A DNA stretch of 64,000 bases, taken from NCBI RefSeq assembly GCF_024763615.1, contig NC_077223.1:74710627-74774626 (forward strand). Direction: 5' to 3'. The notes below the pieces were generated by a model, which worked only from the letters and a program-made list of their open reading frames with translations, ran no database searches and was not told the origin of the DNA. The DNA is from Phlebotomus papatasi. Lineage: Eukaryota; Arthropoda; Insecta; Diptera; Psychodidae. This document shows positions 61,201-64,000 of the stretch, in pieces. Within the stretch, counting starts at the first letter, position 1; every line of letters begins with the position of its first letter. The translations under genes and the position numbers were made by a program.

Positions 61201-61249
61201 TTACAAGCAAACAAAGCAAAGACGGACGATGAGACTTCACAGAATCCAG
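46259..61249 (+). CDS. E(bx): NURF301/E(bx) (BPTF), large subunit of the NURF remodeller; C-terminus outside window
   Basis: Six exons seen: 46259-46547, 50733-52783, 56318-58261, 60509-60774, 60852-61090 and 61208-61249 (a 42-nt exon, less certain), about 1610 codons so far. The start MTGRGGKRRGRPPKTP has an AT-hook-like RGRPPK. A DDT domain (about residues 195-255), a WHIM-type segment, a PHD finger (about 343-390, CRICHRLGDLLCCETC) and the GRKYWFIARRLF motif follow. Exon 3 carries QWSWIWMSYSRR, a Glu-rich region and a Thr-rich run. NURF301 is the scaffold of the ISWI-containing complex that slides nucleosomes at promoters. The C-terminal PHD fingers and bromodomain would lie to the right. 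The first three introns are long (4.2, 3.5 and 2.2 kb) and MITE-rich; those that follow are short until the last one, which runs off the window. Confidence 0.92.
46864..47110. mobile_element. Inverted-repeat element related to 31449-31653
   Basis: GGTGGCAGCCAAGATCCCGA on the left and TTTCGGGATTTTGACCGGGACC on the right match the ends of the element in COQ4 intron 1. AACAAGCGCGGGTGCAATCG is shared in the middle. Located in NURF301 intron 1. Confidence 0.65.
47165..47400. repeat. Degenerate array of short CCAAAATCCCGAA-type words
   Basis: About a dozen units of 15-18 bp, such as GCCAAAATCCCAAAAAG, follow the previous element. They look like slippage-amplified terminal-repeat sequence. Confidence 0.55.
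48000..48560. mobile_element. Foldback element rich in TTTACGAAC words, copy 1
   Basis: ACACAGAAAAAATATTTCGT opens a region densely packed with TTTACGAACAAAT and its complement. It matches 53425-53875 in composition and order. The right end is poorly defined (about 48555). NURF301 intron 1. Confidence 0.55.
49606..50475. mobile_element. TA-type element containing four tandem units of about 185 bp
   Basis: TGGTGCTATTCCAATAAAAA at the left is matched by ATTGGAATAGCACCA at the right, with TA at 49604-49605 and 50476-50477. The interior is a tandem array. Each unit has GGTTCCTGTCTTGACTGTTT facing AAACAGTCGTGACAGGAACC and a TTTAATCGGCTTTATTG segment. No coding capacity is seen. It sits in NURF301 intron 1. 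Confidence 0.8.
50481..50712. mobile_element. TA-type MITE (GGGTAAAGTG ends) next to the exon 2 acceptor
   Basis: GGGTAAAGTGATATAATTTGG and the inverse of GGGTAAAGTGGTACAAGTTGG are the ends, with TA at 50479-50480 and 50713-50714. AAGTTGGACA and TGTCCAACTTG pair inside. It is 5 bp after the preceding element and 20 bp before exon 2 of NURF301. Confidence 0.8.
52832..53245. mobile_element. TA-type MITE, family 1, copy C
   Basis: The inverted orientation relative to copies A and B: GGGTAAGTGTGCAAAATTCC at the left and GGCACACTTACCC at the right, TA on both sides (52830-52831, 53246-53247). It begins 48 bp after the NURF301 exon 2 donor. Confidence 0.85.
53425..53875. mobile_element. Foldback element rich in TTTACGAAC words, copy 2
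   Basis: The left part TTGTTCGTAAAAGTTTGTGA is mirrored by TTCACAAACGTTTACGAAC at the right. The ACATAGAAAA and TTTTCTCTGTGT ends lie next to TA. NURF301 intron 2. Confidence 0.6.
54153..54359. mobile_element. MITE with CACTTACGACTTAAGCCG ends
   Basis: ACACTTACGACTTAAGCCGA, then GAGATCACTTAACGTAATTA, is mirrored by TAATTACGTTAAGCCATCTC and GCTTAAGTCGTAAGTGTG. An internal dyad CGGCTTAAGTC also occurs. Confidence 0.75.
54383..54530. mobile_element. MITE with CGTCAGTTGGATCAGC ends
   Basis: GTCAGTTGGATCAGCATTTG, then TCGTAACTTCCTCATC, is mirrored by GATGAGGGAGTTACGACAA and GCTGATCCAACTAACG. It has TA-like flanks and follows the previous element by about 20 bp. Confidence 0.7.
55068..55211. mobile_element. 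Palindromic 144-bp MITE, copy 3
   Basis: GCACAACGCACAATAACTTT and AAAGTTATTGAGCGTTGTGC are inverted around a GATGACTAGATCTAAATC core, as at 43777. Confidence 0.75.
55212..56317. other. NURF301 intron 2, remainder
   Basis: AT-rich intronic sequence before the TTTAAAG acceptor at 56317. I see no gene and no clear repeat. Confidence 0.4.
58262..59222. other. NURF301 intron 3, left part
   Basis: No gene. CCGGTTT and AAACCGG words around 58820-58855 form overlapping palindromes, and a diffuse similarity to 3840-4140 suggests an old dispersed repeat. Confidence 0.35.
59224..59400 (+). mobile_element. tRNA-derived SINE, second family
   Basis: TAGGTCAGTGGATAGAGCAG resembles an A box and GGTCTTGGGTTCAAAGCTG a B box 30-35 bases further, a tRNA-like head. 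It differs in sequence from the two minus-strand SINEs. The 3' limit was not resolved. NURF301 intron 3. Confidence 0.6.
59685..59713 (-). ncRNA. Hammerhead-like stem-loop, copy 2
   Basis: On the minus strand, CTGAGGA is followed by A, then GGCT and, after a loop, AGCC directly before GAAA. The helix differs from copy 1 (GGTCC/GGACC) yet still pairs, while the flanking CCACTGARGAAGG and CCGAAAGCTYTGGG words are shared. The same caveats apply: an extra A after the first box and no convincing helix III. Confidence 0.35.
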
Positions 61250-64000
61250 GTATTGGATACATCTTTATGAAGTCTTTTTTTTGTATTTCATCTTTTTTCT
61301 TTTTCCTCATTTCGTCTTTCAAATGGAGCATTTTCTTAAAATATATTTTAAATTTTAATAAAACCTTTAAGCTGTCTATACACTAGGAAAAAATTCATCA
61401 ATATTTGCAACCAATATGTGATATTGATGAAAATCGCCTACACATTATTGAAGGAAAATTGTCTAGTGTGTAGGCAATTTCTTCAATATTCTTTTCAATA
61501 TGGATCGTTTTTCTTCCATACTGTATTTCAATATTGTTTAGTCCTGCACACTGAGACAAATATCATCAATATAACTCTTCCATAATATTATTGAAGCGGA
61601 ATATGGAAGAAATGGATGAAATATTGAAGAAAATGTTTAATATCAAGATCATTAGATATTTTCTTTAATAAATTCATTTTTCCTTTCGCATAAATTCGAT
61701 AATTTTCTGCTGTAGAACATTCGAAAATTACTTCTTGAAGTCTATTGGGATGTGTTGTTTAGTGGATTTAGGTGCAAGTTAAAAGAAATGTGGAGAAAAA
61801 GTATACGTTTCAGGAGATGTGATTTCCTACTGGAAACCAAAATAATTTTGTTAACAGTTTTCGTTCGGATGTAAATTGGGAATAATTTGAGCATTTGGAC
61901 ATTGATAGAGGCTTCTGACTCAAGGCAGATCTCAACCCTAGCATCCAGCTGGAGAAGAGATCAAGGCTGAAGATCTCTGCCAAAAGTAAGGAATTGAATT
62001 AGGATGGCTATGGGAAATTCTATTAAATTAGCAGGTCCCGTGATCTCTGTAGTTGGGACGCAACCCGTCAAGTTCTCCATGTGTATCTGGACTGACAGAC
62101 AAGGACAAAATAAAGGAATAAATAATGAGGGAAATTTTCTAAAACAGAGACACTGGCAGACACAATTGAAGTAACGCGATATTGGTATTCAGAAAGAGAG
62201 GAAAGAGATCTTTTAATAGGGTGGATTGTGGAAAGGGAGACGTTTAAAAAAAGTTCAATTTCAAATGCATTTTTAAGCCGAATGAATATTTATTTTTTCA
62301 TTTTCTTTGCATCATGAGATTGCTTGTGAAATATTCTAACAGAATCTTAACAGTTTTTAATAGATATTTCAACCAATTAATTGGAATATTCCACCAAATT
62401 AAAAAACAACACATTTTGAAAACATGGACAAAATTTTGGAAAGCGGGACAAAAATTTTTGGAAAGTTGGACATAGTGATATTAATGGCAAAATATTAGAC
62501 GAAATATGTAGAAAATCAATAGTTGGAGTTTTTCTGCGTATACTTGAACATTGGATGGTTATGCTAATTTTAAGGTTGCCTACTTTTTTTTTTATCTTCT
62601 CATACTTGTTAGTTAAAAGTAGTAATAGCTCTAGCTAACAAAGTCGCTTGACATCAAACATTTTTTCATTATTTTTTTTTTATTATTATTATTAGTATTC
62701 GTCACACGCGGGCGATTGCCCAAATGGCTGACAGCTCCTACGAGCTAGCCAGAAAAAAGAAATTTTATTTTTTTTTCTTCTCTCAATGCGTTCTGCAAGT
62801 TTTGCATATAAAAGCAGCATTCGAACGGTATATTAACTAAATAAATTAAAATTGTAAAGTAATTATGATCATCCTATGGATGTATGGCATATACAACCTG
62901 AGAAGGAGTTTTCCACCGTTTTCACTCTGGAGTAGGTTGGTAACCAACGCTTAGACGGCGGTGGCCGCAGAAATATATTTGCAATTTTAATTATTTATGT
63001 ATCGCAGAGCATTGATGACAATAAATCTATCTATCTATCTATCTATCTATCCTTTATGTCCGGGGAACAGTTGAAGAACGCTAATAACCAAGAACTTCCT
63101 GGACGTCCAACCAAAAAGAGGTTCTGTAAATTTCACAGACGCCTCGTGCTGTCCAGCAGTTGTAGTTTTAAAGCAGATGCAATTTTTAACACATTTCAAT
63201 TCCCAGTCCACGCAGGTCCTTTTCCACTTGCTTTGGGAGTTCTGTAGAGGCTCCTATTTGTCTTTCTTCAGGTGTTTTTGCGATATTTACTATCCATTCT
63301 ATCAGAAAAGGTGGTCTTCGGAATCTGGAAATCCTTGCAGCCTTTTCCAGGAGATTTTCTCCTAATCAGCTGCTAACTGCTGTTGCAACTTTTTCTCTGG
63401 GTACTTAAGGATCTTTTTCGTCCTTGTTAACATGATTTCACTGCACAAAACCACCAAATTCATTCACAAAATCAACTTGTCCAAGATTTCATAAAACTTG
63501 TTTTGACTGCAACACGAAATTAAATCACTTTTCTATCTTTTTTAAATGTAATATTTTACAAATATTTTTTATTCACCTTTCAAATGGATGTAGGTCTTTC
63601 GATTTTCACTACGGACTTAATAATATTTCACAAATTATGCCGAAAAATCAAACAAAACACTTTGATATTTTCCTAGCAAGTTTCATAAGAAACAGAGAAA
63701 ATGACAACTACCGTGTGAAAGTTATGAATATCACGCATGCAATACATTTTTTAAATTCTTCTCGCAAGTCACCCTTTGATTGTTTCATAACGACTTTTGC
63801 ATTTTTAATTTCTCAAATAACCACAAAATTAGATTTAATGTTCTTTTTATCGAAAATTGAAATATTTAATTGATTTTAGCTCCCAGACTTTAGAGAAAAT
63901 AATGAATCTCAATTTTTTTTCTCCTTTTTCGTTCGTGTTAGAATTTGGAATATGGGGTCATAATTCCAAAGGACTCTTCAATGATGCACACAAGGGATCA
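61250..64000. other. Presumed NURF301 intron 6, AT-rich with retroelement tails
   Basis: No further NURF301 exon was found. A small CTACACACTAG-type palindrome lies near 61373-61477. The 62695-62760 stretch, read on the minus strand, ends in a (TAA)n-like tail. The frame at 63056-63247 shows no domain. Confidence 0.4.
63025..63051 (+). repeat. (TCTA)n microsatellite, likely retroelement tail
   Basis: Six or more TCTA units follow GATGACAATAAA. This sequence context, CGCAGAGCATTGATGACAA before the repeat, is typical of a non-LTR element 3' end with a simple-repeat tail. The upstream element body was not identified. Confidence 0.5.

Noticed and set aside
63056..63247. Frame after the TCTA repeat as a possible NURF301 exon
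   Set aside because: It lacks similarity to the expected Gln-rich NURF301 region and lies right after a retroelement-type tail.

Overview
This window is nuclear DNA of an animal, almost certainly an insect and most likely a lower (nematoceran) dipteran; a sand-fly-type genome is my guess, but the genus cannot be fixed from sequence alone. The evidence is spliced genes with short GT-AG introns, AT-rich intergenic DNA, insect-type orthologues (akirin, fringe connection, Spc105R, NURF301/E(bx)) and a very high density of short inverted-repeat elements. There is no operon, CRISPR array, rRNA or canonical tRNA gene.

Layout. 1-15.1 kb is gene-poor and repeat-dominated, with one unrecognised gene fragment (about 5.0-5.6 kb), a 2.7 kb near-perfect inverted repeat (6934-9665) and a nest of transposons inside a transposon (12114-13599). 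Seven recognisable genes follow: RPAP3/spaghetti (minus strand, 15301-16929), SOSS complex subunit B (20251-20901), a SLC35D/fringe-connection nucleotide-sugar transporter (21546-22529), akirin (27733-28302), COQ4 (30340-34246, 5' exon unresolved), Spc105R/KNL1 (34418-44478) and NURF301/E(bx)/BPTF (46259 to beyond the right edge; the last exon seen ends at 61249). All but the first are on the plus strand. Intergenic DNA and the large introns are filled with miniature inverted-repeat elements (MITEs). Most carry a TA duplication (Tc1/mariner type), some TTAA (piggyBac type), and there are also tRNA-derived SINEs and LINE remnants.

The genes are housekeeping or chromatin functions with no obvious shared pathway. 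RPAP3 is an Hsp90/R2TP cochaperone, SOSS-B binds single-stranded DNA, the transporter feeds Golgi glycosylation, akirin and NURF301 act in chromatin-dependent transcription, COQ4 serves ubiquinone synthesis and Spc105R is the kinetochore checkpoint scaffold. COQ4 and Spc105R are packed head-to-tail, 171 bp apart.

The most interesting observations are: (i) a large homogenised array of MELT-like checkpoint repeats in Spc105R, including a recent 489-bp duplication; (ii) a 2.7 kb hairpin-forming inverted repeat with nearly identical arms; (iii) three TTAA-bounded elements in a row inside a TA-type element; (iv) a MITE whose end appears to form the branch point of NURF301 intron 1; and (v) two hammerhead-like stem-loops whose helix co-varies between copies. 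I reconstructed exon joins by eye from splice consensus, reading phase and remembered homologues; no search was run.
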